64,000 nucleotides of DNA from Plectrocnemia conspersa. Lineage: Eukaryota > Arthropoda > Insecta > Trichoptera > Polycentropodidae. The position numbers were made by a program, and so were the translations under genes. The notes beneath the pieces are model-generated. The model did not search any database. It was not told the origin of the DNA and saw only the letters and a program-made list of their open reading frames with translations. The first letter of the stretch is position 1, and each line of letters starts with the position of its first letter. Positions 12,203 to 24,549 of the stretch are shown here, one piece after another. The DNA lies in the NCBI GenBank assembly GCA_009617715.1, contig VTFK01000055.1, forward strand, positions 62,001-126,000. The letters are read 5' to 3'.

Positions 12203-13239
12203 CCCTTTGGGTGCTAAACAAAGATACATAGTTGTTCGTCATTATACAAATAAATGCTAATAATAATTGTTTTTGGCTTATGATGCAAAAAAAAAATAAT
12301 TCGTGATATTTTTATTTATTTTTTTTATTTTAATCATGGAACAGGTTTCTTAAGTTTAATAATGTATAGGAATAAGCAGTAAATATGTGAAAATAAGATT
12401 TTCTCTATTGACTTTAGAAATATGAAAAATAGACTCATACATACACATCATTTATAACCTTACACTAAAACCACAAAATTAATTAATCGTTTCAGTTAAG
12501 ATAGATATAAAGTTTTCTACTAAAATATATTCATCCTATTTAATTTAATAAAAAGTAGAAACAGATTAAATAAATTAATGCGTTACAAAATTTTAGGCAA
12601 AATACAAAATACATTAGATTACTAAGTTTAACAGTTTTTTTAATTATTCTTTGATATACGTAAGACTAAAATTTAATTCACCGAGCAGTAAAAATCGCAA
12701 AAATGGCAAATAGTTTTTATATGAATAATTTATGAATATTAAAAGATGATTTATAATACTAAAGCTCAATGTTACCTTAAAGCTGGGTATAAATTATGAT
12801 AATGGTGAAGTATGTTTTAAAAAATAATGTTTGCAAATTTATTTCGTTAGTTTATTATTATTTACATTTTTATATTAAGTATACTAATATTGAAATATAA
12901 ATTGCTTTAATAACGTATTTTTTTTAATTTCAGATTTAACCAGTTTCACTTGAGAAGGTAAGCTTGATTAATTTATTCAAACTAAGTGACACTATTAAGA
13001 AAAAATCATAATCGTTAATATTATTTTTATTTAACTTCACCCTACGGTGTTTTTAAATATTTTTTTGACATATTTATCGGTTATTCCTATACATTATAAT
13101 AATTAAATAAAATCAGAAACTGTGTAATGTCATTGTCATACTAACAAGGTAGCTATTATAGTTCACAAAATAATATAGTTTTTCGAGTATTATGACGTTA
13201 ACAGCGATATTTGACGATCATTATATAGCATCCAAAGGG
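12203..13239. mobile_element. piggyBac-like non-autonomous element
   Basis: TTAA (12199-12202 and 13240-13243) flanks inverted ends CCCTTTGG(G/A)TGCTA. Both the TTAA duplication and the CCCTTTG start are characteristic of the piggyBac superfamily. The interior is AT-rich, about 1 kb, with no transposase frame. It contains a splice-like microexon motif at 12934-12957 (see findings). A second, shorter element of the same class lies at 39958-40412. Confidence 0.8.
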
Positions 13240-13529
13240 TTAAATGATACTTATTATTGTTTCTCGTAGATTATTATTATTAATGTGCAATTATTACCAT
13301 GAATATGCTCTCCCTTTCATATTACTGTACTGCACTATTGAACTAAAACTTCAATTAATTTTACCTTTCAACTTGCGAAGTTTATTAACAATGAAACTTT
13401 AATTGAAATAGCTTTCGGTCTTATTAAACCAGCCGCTCTTAAGCTTACCCGTTTCATGTAAAACTTTGTTTTTATGAGTTTATTCTGTTAAATAAAACAT
13501 TCTTTTTTATGTATTTTCCTTTCGAATTC
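13240..13529. other. Non-coding spacer
   Basis: AT-rich. Nothing recognised. Confidence 0.5.
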
Positions 13530-13900
13530 GATTGAAATCAATAAAGCCATTATTGTGGTGTGTCGGCGGCGCGGGTGGGTCGACGTGTGAATGTACCGAA
13601 ACGAATTGGAAATTTCAAGACATTTCCCGGTGTGCCCGGGCTAGGGGCTTTTCCTCAGGTGTCGGCTCGGCCCTGAAGCCAATATCCGCCATGCTATATC
13701 CGCCAGCCAGGAAATGAAGCCGGAAACACCGCTGTATTAGGCGGAGGTGGAGTGAGAACTCGCAACCTCCACAACCCTATCCGCCGGAGTGAAAGGGTGA
13801 ACAGTGACCGATGCCTTCAAAGTTAACCCCGATCTGCAATTAACGCCTTGGGATTGCAATCTAAACACGGCTAGCCGTCTAGAATCTAGATCAAAGCTTA
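13530..13900. other. GC-rich non-coding island 3
   Basis: A compositional island containing GTGTCGGCGGCGCGGGTGGG and CGGTGTGCCCGGGCTAGGGG. The plus frame at 13532-13717 has no domain. Possible conserved non-coding element. Confidence 0.35.
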
Positions 13901-14884
13901 TACATACATACACATATAGAGAATTTTTAATATCTGATTAATTTTACATGCATTTATTATTGTCGTCTTATCTAGGAAAAGTGACTCATTTTAGTATTGA
14001 CCTTTACAAAATAGAGATAACTGTCAGTATGTATAAAAAATTAGTTAAATTTTCGTATACGTAATGGAATCTAAGGATCAACAAAAAATAGTAACGAATA
14101 GCGAATCAAAATAAACCCAAAGCTTTACAGTCTTTTCTAGGAAGAAAGTGTCTCCACTTTCGTCAGATTCTGAATACAGAATTCATTGCAAAAATCCAGT
14201 ACAGTACAGATTTTCTGTTGTTGTTTATCGTATATTTTTTTACGACGCTTCGACCATAATTTATTTGTTATAGATATTTTCCTACAAATTCATTTGTTTT
14301 TGACCATAAATATATTTAAAAACATAACAATTGAATTAAAATAAAAACGTAAATTCGTATAAAAGCTACTTTTCTCAATAGTATATTTTTAAATTTAAAA
14401 TATCTCGCTACTTTTTTGTTTAATGAAATTTGCAGATTTAAAAAATAAATATGGAATTTCTTGGAACGTAAAAGTGTTGATTATATAAATAATGCGAATT
14501 CACTCACTTCAATATAGTAATAAAAAAAATATATTTCAATTCAACATAAAAATCTACGTCATTATTTTGCGCTTAGTTATAAATTGGTAACATTATACAT
14601 GCCGATGAAAGTTTGTCTTAATGCACGACTTATCGCTATTTTCTTATGAAAGTATTGTATTTTTTTATTCGTTATAACTATTCAAGTAATTATTTTATTT
14701 TAATAAATATATAATTTATTAATTAAATTATTATATTACATATAACGATAATTTAAACTTTTATGTTCTGAAAATCAATACTTTTTATTGTTTTTTTTTT
14801 TCTAAAAAAATCGTGAATAATTGTTTATATTTTAATTGTTGTCAATTATATATTAACAAATATAATCACTAAGTGCTTAAGACA
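13901..14884. other. AT-rich non-coding DNA
   Basis: No gene, RNA or element boundary recognised. Confidence 0.5.
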
Positions 14885-15785
14885 TAAAAGTTTTTTACAA
14901 GAAGGCCAAGTCTCGTAGTGTTAGAAAAAATATAATTTTCACTGTTTTGAAGCTAGTTATTTGCATTAGAATAAATTTGAAACTATCTAACGTTAATATT
15001 TATTGGTACATATTTGCATCATCGACTCTTAACGATAATTTACGAATAACGTATATTTGCACTCACAAATTATGCACATTTAAAAAGTCTGAAAAATCTC
15101 ATAGCTTTATTTGACAAATATTTTTAACTAAATATATGTGGAAAATCTCATGAAATTTATCGCCACTTTAATTATTGAATCGTAAAATTGATTAAATGTA
15201 ACATGAAATATTTTTGTCATTTTAAAACAATATTAAAAAAAATATTTCATTCACTGCTTCATTTTAAAAAATTAAATGTCAAGTTTTATTAGTATTTTTT
15301 ATTAGGAAACCCTATTTTTATTCAAGTTTTAAAAGAAAATAAGATATTTGCATTAGAATAAATTTTAATTATCTATATTATCTAACATTAATATCTATTG
15401 ACGCATATTTGCGTCATCGGCTCTTAACGATAATTTAAAATTACATATAACGATAATTTAAAAATTACACTATTAAGCTTTACAAATTATGCACATTTAA
15501 AAAATTAATCAGTAATATCTGAAAAATCTCAGAATTTTAATTTAAAAATATTTTTATAATATTTAAATGTGGGAAATCTCAAAAAAATTACCGTCACTTT
15601 AATTAAAAATTAAAAATATAATATTTTTGTAAAAAGCCTAGTAGAAATATCTAGTTTTGTTGTCAAAACAGTAATTTTAAAACAGTATTTAAAAAAAGAA
15701 ACGTTAATATTTTTTATTTCATTCACTGCTTCACTTTTAAAAATAAAATATTAAGTGTTATGAATATTTTTTATTATAAAAAATC
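14885..15785. repeat. Diverged tandem duplication, unit about 390-470 bp
   Basis: Blocks recur in the same order: TTGCATTAGAATAAATTT (14961 and 15348), CATATTTGCRTCATCG followed by CTCTTAACGATAATTTA (about 15008 and 15402), CAAATTATGCACATTTAAAAA (about 15065 and 15480) and TTCATTCACTGCTTCA (15246 and 15718). The period grows from 387 to 472 because of indels. Two copies only, AT-rich and non-coding. Confidence 0.8.
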
Positions 15786-16734
15786 TCAAAATAAACATGA
15801 TCCGTTTAAGGATTTTATTTGATATAATTAAAAAGTTGTATAAATAAAAAGTAAACATTTGTGTTGGAAATAAAAAACTAAAATATGTGTGGCTAAATAA
15901 TTTGTGTATAGTTTTTATATTTATTGCTTAAGAAATTAATATGAATACAATATATACCTACTTCAAAATTAAGTACAAGTTAAAAATATACTATTAGCAT
16001 TAAAAAAAATATTAACATGGGAAAAAAATGATTTTACTAGTTTTATTATAATAAAATTATTCTTTCTGTAATTAATTTTTTTTTTTATTAATAACAGTAT
16101 TTGTTAATGAATGATTGAACATTTTTTTTATTTTATCAGTCAATATATTAGCTTTTGGAAAAATCTATTTTTTTGCTGCGTTACTAAAATAAGTTGCCAA
16201 TTTATTCAAAATTCCAGTTATTAAGTAGGACATATTTATTTTTGAAGACATTTCGTTGTCGAGCCTTTTAGAAATACGTAATACAAATGTTTTTTTCTAC
16301 TGTTAAATAAAAACTTAGTTGAATATTTTTTAAATATTTTTTTAGAGTAGTAATAGCGATATATATTAAATTTGGCGATGTTGTGTTAATACGTGAAATT
16401 ACGAAAAAAATATTTATTAATTTATTGTCTCTGATAAAAATCCTTTTGTAATACAGCTTTCAACATTCTCGGTTATTTTTATTATTAAAATTGGATTTGT
16501 TACATTTAAAAAGTATATGTAAAAATATAAACATAAGATAAGCTACATTAAATGGCCATGTATTTTGTGGCAAGAGAAAAAGAGAGACAGACAGGCGTTA
16601 CCTTTTATTATTAAAGCGTGCAGAAACTTGACAAACCCTAGACTTGAACCGCGCTCTAGATTAAATAGATCTTTATAAAACCCACAATAGATTCAAACTC
16701 AGCACTTTACTTTTATTCCAGCCATTTAGTGACA
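15786..16734. other. AT-rich non-coding DNA
   Basis: Nothing recognised. There is a short purine run near 16573-16595. Confidence 0.5.
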
Positions 16735-17060
16735 CTTATCGCCATTCCGCAACCCCACCTGCAATTCCAGGGGTTTAACAAAACCACCGCGCTGTAGTGC
16801 ACACCCCCGTTCCTATGCTTTTCGGATTTTTTTATTTATTCCATAGAGTTGACGGGGCCATATTAAATGTTCTCCGTACACATGGAAATATGTTGTACGC
16901 AATTATGTGCGCCGACATTAATATTAGATTTGTTCTGGGGTGGAAGGTGGATACTACCCAAGTGAATTGGGTTGGGGTGCGATCGGAGAAGAATAAGACA
17001 CGGGTATGAGGAACTATGCTTAATAAAGGCTAGCGAGGGGAATGGATCGCGATTGATATT
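16735..17060. other. GC-rich non-coding island 4
   Basis: Balanced composition with CCAAGTGAATTGGGTTGGGG near 16958. Frames on both strands (16797-17081) overlap and match nothing. Possible regulatory block. Confidence 0.3.
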
Positions 17061-17436
17061 AAATCCATAAAGTACATACATATTGTGTCAAATTAAGAAA
17101 ACAAGTTTGACAGCAGCTCGTTAGATGGTGTGATAAAAAACAATTCTAAAAATAACTATTGCTCATTCGTATATTAGCTTCATTGTTATTATTATATTAT
17201 AAACATAAACATATATGATTTTAAATGAGATTGACCATTACAAAGTCAATTTTAAATGTATTTTAATTTTTAAAAAAATGCAAAGAAAAATACAATAACA
17301 CTAAACTATTTCTACAACTTTTATATTTTTAATATATTATATTTCTATTTGCAGTATTATGCAAATAATACAAAAATAAAACACGTATGTTAAAATGTTT
17401 TTAATATAATTTCTTTGTACATATATATGTTGCATA
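17061..17436. other. AT-rich spacer
   Basis: Nothing recognised. Confidence 0.5.
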
Positions 17437-17438
17437 TA

Positions 17439-17922
17439 TAGTCCGTCCAAGATGTTAACGCTCATCATCGCTGTGTTGGAAACAAGGGTGCGTGTACGCA
17501 TGCATGCATACATATACAGTTTTCCGCGAATTTGTTTACACTGACAGGAGAACGTTACAAATACTAAATCAGGGCTGTTTTAAGGGTAGGGTGACCATAC
17601 GTTGGAAATTGAATTAAAAATTATAATGTGTTATATTTTTATTATAAATTATTTTTTACATGTTGTGTTATTTTGTAATTAACAGAACAATTCCTGTATT
17701 ATAACTATTGGTATTTTAAAAAAATATTATATTAAACAAATATTCAACATTTTGATATGTATATTAATAAATAAAATAAGTAAGAAAGTGATATTTTAGA
17801 TTATCTTCAACAAATTAAATTAAAATAGGAAAAATTAATTGAACGTTAAATTTCACATGGTCACCCTATTATATTCTCTCACCAATACTGTAGCAATGAG
17901 CGTTTATATCTTGGACGGACTG
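17439..17922. mobile_element. TA-flanked miniature element with nested inverted repeats, copy 1
   Basis: Outer inverted ends of about 27 bases read (T/C)AGTCCGTCCAAGAT followed by an ACGCTCAT block, flanked by TA at 17437-17438 and 17923-17924. This fits the Tc1/mariner superfamily, in which ends commonly begin with CAGT after TA. An inner inverted pair, TAGGGTGACCAT (17587-17598) with its complement ending at 17868, lies inside. It has no coding capacity. A second copy is at 20756-21260. Confidence 0.85.
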
Positions 17923-17924
17923 TA

Positions 17925-18299
17925 CATTTATATGTTGCAGATTTTAGTTGAATTTTTTATTGATTTATATAGACATATTATTGTCATTTTTTCAATCATT
18001 CTAACCCATTAGTTAAAAACCTTAATAAGGTAGCATGAATATTTGTAAAAAAAAGGCTAGCTAACGTAATAAGAAACAAAGTTTTTTTTTTTTACTTTTT
18101 TTTTTTTGCCCTAAAAAATAAATAAATAAAAGTGAGAACCAATTAATAGATACCCAGGTAAATGGCTTTGGCCAGGAACTGGAAAAAAATAAATATTAGA
18201 CACTGTATTATTGTCATAAAAAATAAATTATTTGCTAAGGTTTATTTAAAAGTAGTTTTATATTAATATTTTAGATTTTAATTGCATATATAAATTCAA
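17925..18299. other. AT-rich spacer
   Basis: It contains poly-T runs at 18082-18108. Nothing else was recognised. Confidence 0.5.
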
Positions 18300-19419
18300 A
18301 TATTATGAATTTTGAATGCCACTGTGAACCCAAGAGTTCCAAACACTCCAAAATTCTTGTTGATGTCGCTTAATTTGCTGATTCCGTAGCGTAGTCTGTG
18401 CTTGGAAATATTTTCCAGTAAGAATCTATTTATGTGGATTCCAACATTAAAATATAAATGTCACTATTCATACTACCTTGGCAAGTATACAGATTTCCCA
18501 CTTCTGCTGCTACCATGCAACCCCAGACCATAAGACTTCCGCCATATTATTTGACATTGGGTACTGCGCAATCCGCTAGATATTCTTCTCCGACTCTTAA
18601 ACGCAAGTGTACTACACCAGTGGTCCCAAAAACAAAAATGTTAAGAAGTTGTTTTAAAAAAATATTGCTTTTGATATTATTTTATATTAACCAACTTTAG
18701 TTTATAAATATTTAAAAATTGGATTAATTGGACCAAATGACTTTCGCCTAATCTTCAGATATTCAATCTCGGTGATTTCGGGCCCACTCTAACCTTAGAG
18801 TTTTATTTATTTCTGAAAGCCACGGTTTGTATCGGGCTTTACAACCTTTTCATCGTTGAGCTTTCTTCTCACCATCAGCAAAAAAATAGATGAATCTCCA
18901 GCAGACAGATTTGACGTATTTTAAGAGACTAGTGACACAATATTCGATCTTCCTGGGCGTTTTCTACCAATTTTTGGCTTTGATTTGTAAGAACCAGATT
19001 CGTTGAACCGTTTCAAAGCATTTTTTTTTGAACAATTAATGTGTTTACTAATTTTCTATATATTTAGTTAATAATCAAATTATATTTGCTCTTTTAGATT
19101 TTTTTTTTAATTCGCGTTTATGTGGCATTTTTTAAATGTTTATATAATAATAATAATAATAAACTACTAAATAAAAAATAATAACTACAAATAAAGGTCG
19201 AAATCATGCATCTGAACATAACGATTATTTAGGCAAAATTTAACAATTAGACAGGCGATATTTTTTTAAAACTCAGATGAGCATTTAAAAACGACAAATT
19301 TCCTTATATAGCTCCCAGAAATATGGTTAAAACTACCTGATAAAATATTTCGGCCAGACTATGCACTTGTAAAAGGTTACGCATCATTTAAGGGGTGTCC
19401 CATTATTATGGGAAAGCTG
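18300..19419 (-). pseudogene. Tc1-like transposase pseudogene
   Basis: Read on the minus strand, decayed transposase segments appear in order. An ATG with MPHKREL is at 19128. The second DNA-binding part, RFNESGSYKSKPKIGRKRPG, lies around 18960-19020. EITEIEYLKIRRKSFGPIN follows near 18720-18780, then the Tc1 hallmark GGSLMVWGCM (18514-18543), continued by VAAEVGNLYTC and GSMNSDIYI (about 18455-18480). Stops and frameshifts break it throughout. At the upstream side (right edge, 19403-19419) the sequence, read on the minus strand, is CAGCTTTCCCATAATAATGGGACACC after a TA. This resembles a Tc1 inverted end, but I find no matching partner at the left. It is dead in cis and could only be mobilised in trans, which needs both ends. 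Confidence 0.85.
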
Positions 19420-19899
19420 TATATTTAAATTTAGCAATGGCAAAGCATCGCTAGTACTATTATAATTCATAATTGTTCGTGAAAGTTAATTCTAATACAC
19501 TTTTATACACAATTGTGACAATAATAAGCTAATTAATATTATAAAAAATATACGATAAAGCAACTCTGACCTAATAATGTAAAAATAATGTTCATCGAGT
19601 AATGTTGTCACGATTACAACTCACTAAACCTGCTCTTGATCGATGGAGCAATGCGAAACAATTTGTTTATTGCATAAACTTTTGAGTTGCTTATACTTTT
19701 TATATATGTATGTATATATTTGCTTTGAAACACGATTTTTCTTTTTTTTTAACGAAATTTATAAGTTTTCTTCATAATAAGTTAGTCAAAAGTTGGAAAC
19801 TTTGTTTGCGATACGTTTTGTTTGCAGTATCATTAAAAAAACTATATAACACAAATAATATGTTAATGGAATAACCCAATAATAAGTTAGGTGAATGTT
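19420..19899. other. AT-rich spacer
   Basis: Nothing recognised. Confidence 0.5.
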
Positions 19900-20400
19900 A
19901 AAATATGCATTAATAGAGGGTAGAATTCCATTTCGGCGGCACAATGGTCGGCTAGATGGCGCACTGAAAGGGTTCATGTTTATATACACACACACATACA
20001 CATACTAGTCCCAAACGCGGAACCGTTCGCCGGGGAAGCTTCTGCAGACAACTCTTCCATAAACATGTTTCCGTATTTTTCAATCAGAGAGCTGTCAGCC
20101 GGCCTTGACGACCTCCGCTCTCACACCCCGAAGCTGCCACACACCTAGGGGTGGCCGGGTGGTGTTTAGCCACCCCGAGGGCCTCACTAACGCGCCATCA
20201 CCTGCACTGGCACGGGCCGAAATTGGTTTTCTCTACGTACACCTTAGGAAAACCCATTTAACACGTACTTCGTTATGCAGCGTGTGCAATGAATACTGCG
20301 GCACATGTTTAGGGGCGGGCTAACACTGGCTAATAGCACTTTCGCGCACTGCCTGCTGTCGTGGTTTTGTGTGTGATATTACACGCGCGGAAGATTTAGA
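19900..20400. other. GC-rich non-coding island 5
   Basis: A GC-rich block with GGGTGGCCGGGTGGTG at about 20149 and TTAGCCACCCCGAGGGCC at 20167. The frame at 20105-20323 has no recognised domain. Possible conserved non-coding sequence. Confidence 0.35.
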
Positions 20401-20753
20401 TGTGTGGGCAGAGTTATACTAGAATTTTTAAAATGTTCTAAATAAAACATTTTAATTGTTCCTTATTGGCAATATTAATGACAATTTGTTCCAAGATTGA
20501 GTCTTATATTTAACTTGAACAAATCATCATCTACATATTCTTCTCTTCTACTATTAGAATTGTGTTTAAACTGTAGATTCTTTAATTATTAATAAATGCC
20601 TATATTATATAGATTAAGTATACAAATCATTGAATTCATTATTCAAATATAATTGTGATGGACGGTTCTCACAATTTTTATTAAAATATGCCATTCAATA
20701 AAATGAGTTGAGAGGCTTTTTGAGCTAAAATTTTCGACTTGACGAAAAAATAG
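20401..20753. other. AT-rich spacer
   Basis: Nothing recognised. Confidence 0.5.
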
Positions 20754-20755
20754 TA

Positions 20756-21260
20756 TAGTCCATCCAAGATGTTAACGCTCATCATAGTTGTGTTGGAAAC
20801 AAGGGTGCGTGTACGCATGCATGCATACATATACAGTTTTCCGCGAATTTGTTTACACCGATAAGAGAACTTTACCAATACAAAATCAGGGTTGTTTTAA
20901 GGGTAGGGTGACCATACGTTGAAAATTGAATTAAAAATTATAATGTGTTATATTTTTATTATAAATTATTGTCTTGTTGTGTTATTTTGTAATCAATAAA
21001 ACAATTCCTGTAATATTCTATTGGTATTTTTAAAAAATATTATATTAAACAAATATTTAAAATCCAAAGCTGCTATCATGTTTTTGAGTTCAAAATGTAT
21101 ATAAAAAAATAAAATAAGTAAGAAAGTGATATTTTACATTATCTTCAACAAATTAAATTAAAATAGGAAAAAATAATTGAACGTTTAATTTCACATGAAC
21201 ACCCTATTATATTCTCTCACCAATACTGTAGCAATGAGCGTTCATATCTTGGACGGACTA
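20756..21260. mobile_element. TA-flanked miniature element with nested inverted repeats, copy 2
   Basis: Same outer ends (TAGTCCATCCAAGATGTTAA at the left and ATCTTGGACGGACTA at the right), with TA at 20754-20755 and 21261-21262. The inner inverted repeat TAGGGTGACCATACG begins at 20904 and its degraded partner ends at 21206. It aligns with the 17439-17922 copy over its whole length, in the same orientation. Confidence 0.85.
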
Positions 21261-21504
21261 TACACATTTTCATAATCGAATTAAATCTAGTATCATTATC
21301 ATGATAAGTCATTGACAAATGCTTGGGTTCCAATCCTATATGAACCAGTGTTTTTTTTTAAAATTATAGGTAGTTTTTGGGAGATCTGAATTAGTATGTA
21401 TTTATTATATAATTATAATTTTAATAAATTATCATAGATTAGGGTTTCCTATATAAATATTGTGGTCAGGCAACAGTGAATTTATTGCGTGTAAGCTGTA
21501 ATAA

Positions 21505-21641
21505 TAGTATTAATAAAATATATGTCACTGATTTACAGACTGTGATTTTTGTCTGATGTTTCAATAATTACTTAATAGTTATTGCTGTGTTTACTTCGGG
21601 CTAACGCCTGTCATGTTGCAACGGAAGATTTACAATAAACA
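21505..21641 (+). mobile_element. SINE family A, 3' part only
   Basis: The body segment (ATATGTCACTGATTTACAGA, compare 36313) leads into the tail GGGCTAACGCCTGTCATGTT and GCAACGGAAGATTTA. The right arm of the SINE tail stem is intact and the left arm has decayed. No tRNA-like head is present, so this is a 5'-truncated copy. Confidence 0.65.
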
Positions 21642-22029
21642 ATTCATTTGGCACACTACTACTGGTGATACATGGAAATGTTAATTGCCAATTTACACAA
21701 TAGATAAATCAACAATTTAATAAACTATTTTTTGATATCAAATACGCGTTTAAATTGATTAAAAACTATTTTTTATATTACGCAACACAATGTTTTGAAA
21801 TTAATATATACTGCAAAATTTAGAATTAATTTTGACATATATATTTTGTATGTAGCTTATAAGGAAACATGACTTAGACCGTTTTCAAAATTAACTGAAC
21901 GTCTTAAAATTAATTTTCATTTAAATTATTTTTTATTACGCCATATTAAATAACATTTTTAAAAATGCTTCAAGTATTTGATTAGAGCATATCTTTTTTA
22001 TTCTCTGGAAGAACGAATTAATGAAATAT
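21642..22029. other. AT-rich spacer
   Basis: Nothing recognised. Confidence 0.5.
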
Positions 22030-22357
22030 AATATAGCAAATCTGTCGTATTTTTTAATTTTTCTTGTTATTGATCTGCTGGTAGCGTACAACGGAAGTAA
22101 AAAAATACTTTCGTATATTTAGGGTCTTCCTCTTTTGGGTGAAAGGTCTAAAATATAGAAGTCGGCATCATCATCTAAAGAAGTTTTATAAAACATCTTA
22201 TATGGGGCATTTTTTAAGAAACGCATCCAAGAAACAGATACACTGGCGTTTTTTTTTGGTTCTTCTTGTTATTGATTGCTATTTGGTCAAAATAAAATCC
22301 TTTTACATGATTCTTTCAACCGAAAATGACTTAATTTTACTACATTGTCCTATTAAT

Positions 22358-22421
22358 TTTTTTTATATCGGGACATTCGTTTTTGCCATTTGGCAAAAAC
22401 GAATGTCCCGATATAAAAAAA
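22358..22421. repeat. Perfect 31-bp palindrome (2-base loop)
   Basis: The left arm runs 22358-22388 (containing ATCGGGACATTCGTTTTTGC) and the right arm 22391-22421 is its exact complement, separated by TT. It lies inside the otherwise heavily decayed pseudogene at 22030-24690. A perfect match in such old sequence suggests a recent origin. Confidence 0.95.
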
Positions 22422-23435
22422 TTGTGATATACAGTGTTAATATTATTTTATAAGAAACCATGTTAGTGCTATTTTGATATTACGATTTTGATGTGTTTAC
22501 GTGTTTTTGAGTAGTCACATTTTCACAATTCTTTAAAATATACGAAGCGACTTCTTGTGAACCTTTTGAAGCTATAGTCTCATCCCATACATACATTTTA
22601 ACTATATTATTGTAAAAATATGGCAACCTAAGTTGTATACATACATATTTCGCTTATATATAAACAACCGAAGCAGAAGCGCTTTTTCTAAATAAAATGA
22701 AAATCCAAAATATTCTTCAGGATTTTCTTTTGGTTTTTGCTGATCATCTGTTAGACATTTCCTTGCTTGTTCGGCGTTTTTTTTACTATAAATAATGTTT
22801 TTGTGTAAGATTTACGCTTTAGTTGAACTTAGTATTAAATACTTTTCTGTAAATCCACTGATTCATTATTTTCTTTATATTTCTCTACATAAAGTTCATA
22901 CATTTTTTTAATATCTAAATATTAATTTAAATATTTTAACCTGGAGTATGATGAGATCTGGTATAGTGGCTTTCATTTACTGGAAACTGTTTTTTTATAA
23001 CAGTAATTTTATTCTCACTGATTTTCCGAGATGATCCGGGCATTTTTCTGCGACCTGTTTCGGTATTCAGAACCCGAGATAAGCGTTCAGCAAAAATTTT
23101 AAAAGTATCTTAAAATAATTTCTTGCAATTTAGTGTTTAAAAAATATTCAAAGATCGCTTTTCTCATTGGTTTTTCACTAGTTGTGGGACGTCTTTGTTT
23201 TATCATTTTTTGATGGACTGTACATTTTAAAAATAAATTTCGCTTTGGAAAATTTTTCAGTTCCCAAAATTGCTCAAAATTAGATTTTCTTTCTTCATGT
23301 TCAGAGAGATCTAAACAATTTTGAGCAGAAGCAATTCTTATTTTTAAAAACTTAACTGTAATAATTTTGGATGTTTTTGTAGTGTATAATTTGTCGCTAT
23401 TTATCTTCAACTTTATGACGTTTGTGTATAGTAAT

Positions 23436-24549
23436 TAGAGTCTCCAATTCGAGTAATCGAGTACTCGATACTCGAGTATTTTTGTCTATTTTTCAAGTAC
23501 TTGATAATCGAGTATTTTGAAAATTACTCGATTAATACTCGAAATTAAATTTTTTTTAAATATTTTAGAAACAAAAATAACTTTAATTCGGTCCGGTAAA
23601 GGTTAACGTCTTGCTTTTATTTGGCGTTTATGCCCGAAGTCCCGAGTTAGAGCGGTTACTATCAGGTATAATTTTTTCATAGTTCCATAGTTGCATAGTT
23701 CCGGTCGTCGGCTATGTTAGTGGGTACGAAGGAGAAATTTCTTTTGTGTTTTCTGTTCGACAGTCCCGACTTATCTAATTTATGGCAATGAACAATATGA
23801 AATATCAACAAAAATTTTTTTTAGGTTTTATGACTATGCAGTTGTAGCGTAAAGTGTTGTAAATTGTTTATACTGATCCCTCAGCTTAAAATATAAATCA
23901 AAACAATTGTGTGTTTTAAAGGCATTTAAAGTAAAGTCAGTTCTTTGCGAACCGTTTAGCTCTAGAGTGAAAGGGATTCACCCAAATACATCTTCGAAGG
24001 ATATAGATTTAAATTCTTCGCATCAATCAGAAGGAGTAGAATATTGTATATTGTTAAGAAAAAAAATCTATTCAAGAAGAATTACAAAATACTATTTTGT
24101 CAATAGTCAAAAGAAATAAGAGAAAAGCAGAGAAGAGAATGAAAGAAGAGAACATAAAAAGAGAGTTCAAAAAATTGTATATCTATAAAAAGCGAACAGA
24201 TATAAATTAGAAGCCTTATCCAACGCGTTAATGACAATAAGACCAACATCAAAAGCAACGGAAAGGGTTTTTTCCATAACGGGAATAATAAAACCAAAGG
24301 TTAGCAGTAATATTAAATTCGAGACACTTTTTGCATTATTGATTTTAAAAAGTATGTTCGTGAAGTTAAAATAATTGTAAAAATAAACATACCAAGTATT
24401 TTATTTATTTATTTATATGTGCACGAATTTGAATAATAGCTATTTTGGTACATTTGGTGAATACTCGAAAGTACTCGAGTACTCGAGTATTTTAAAATTT
24501 AAATATTCGATACTCGAGTAGTTGATGGTTCGAGTAATTGGAGACTCTA
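23436..24549 (+). mobile_element. Deletion-derivative hAT element, copy 1
   Basis: The ends TAGAGTCTCCAATT are inverted and flanked by an identical 8-bp duplication, ATAGTAAT (23428-23435 and 24550-24557), diagnostic of hAT. Just inside both ends are repeats of ACTCGAGTA/CTCGAG, probably transposase-binding sites. At 24192-24374 (+) a frame encodes the hAT C-terminal dimerisation motif: NRYKLEALSNAL, ATERVFSITG and FETLFALLILK, ending in a stop. A separate frame at 23907-24119 has no domain that I recognise. At 1.1 kb it is far too short for a full transposase of about 600 residues. A second copy, inverted, is at 63048-64000. Confidence 0.92.
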
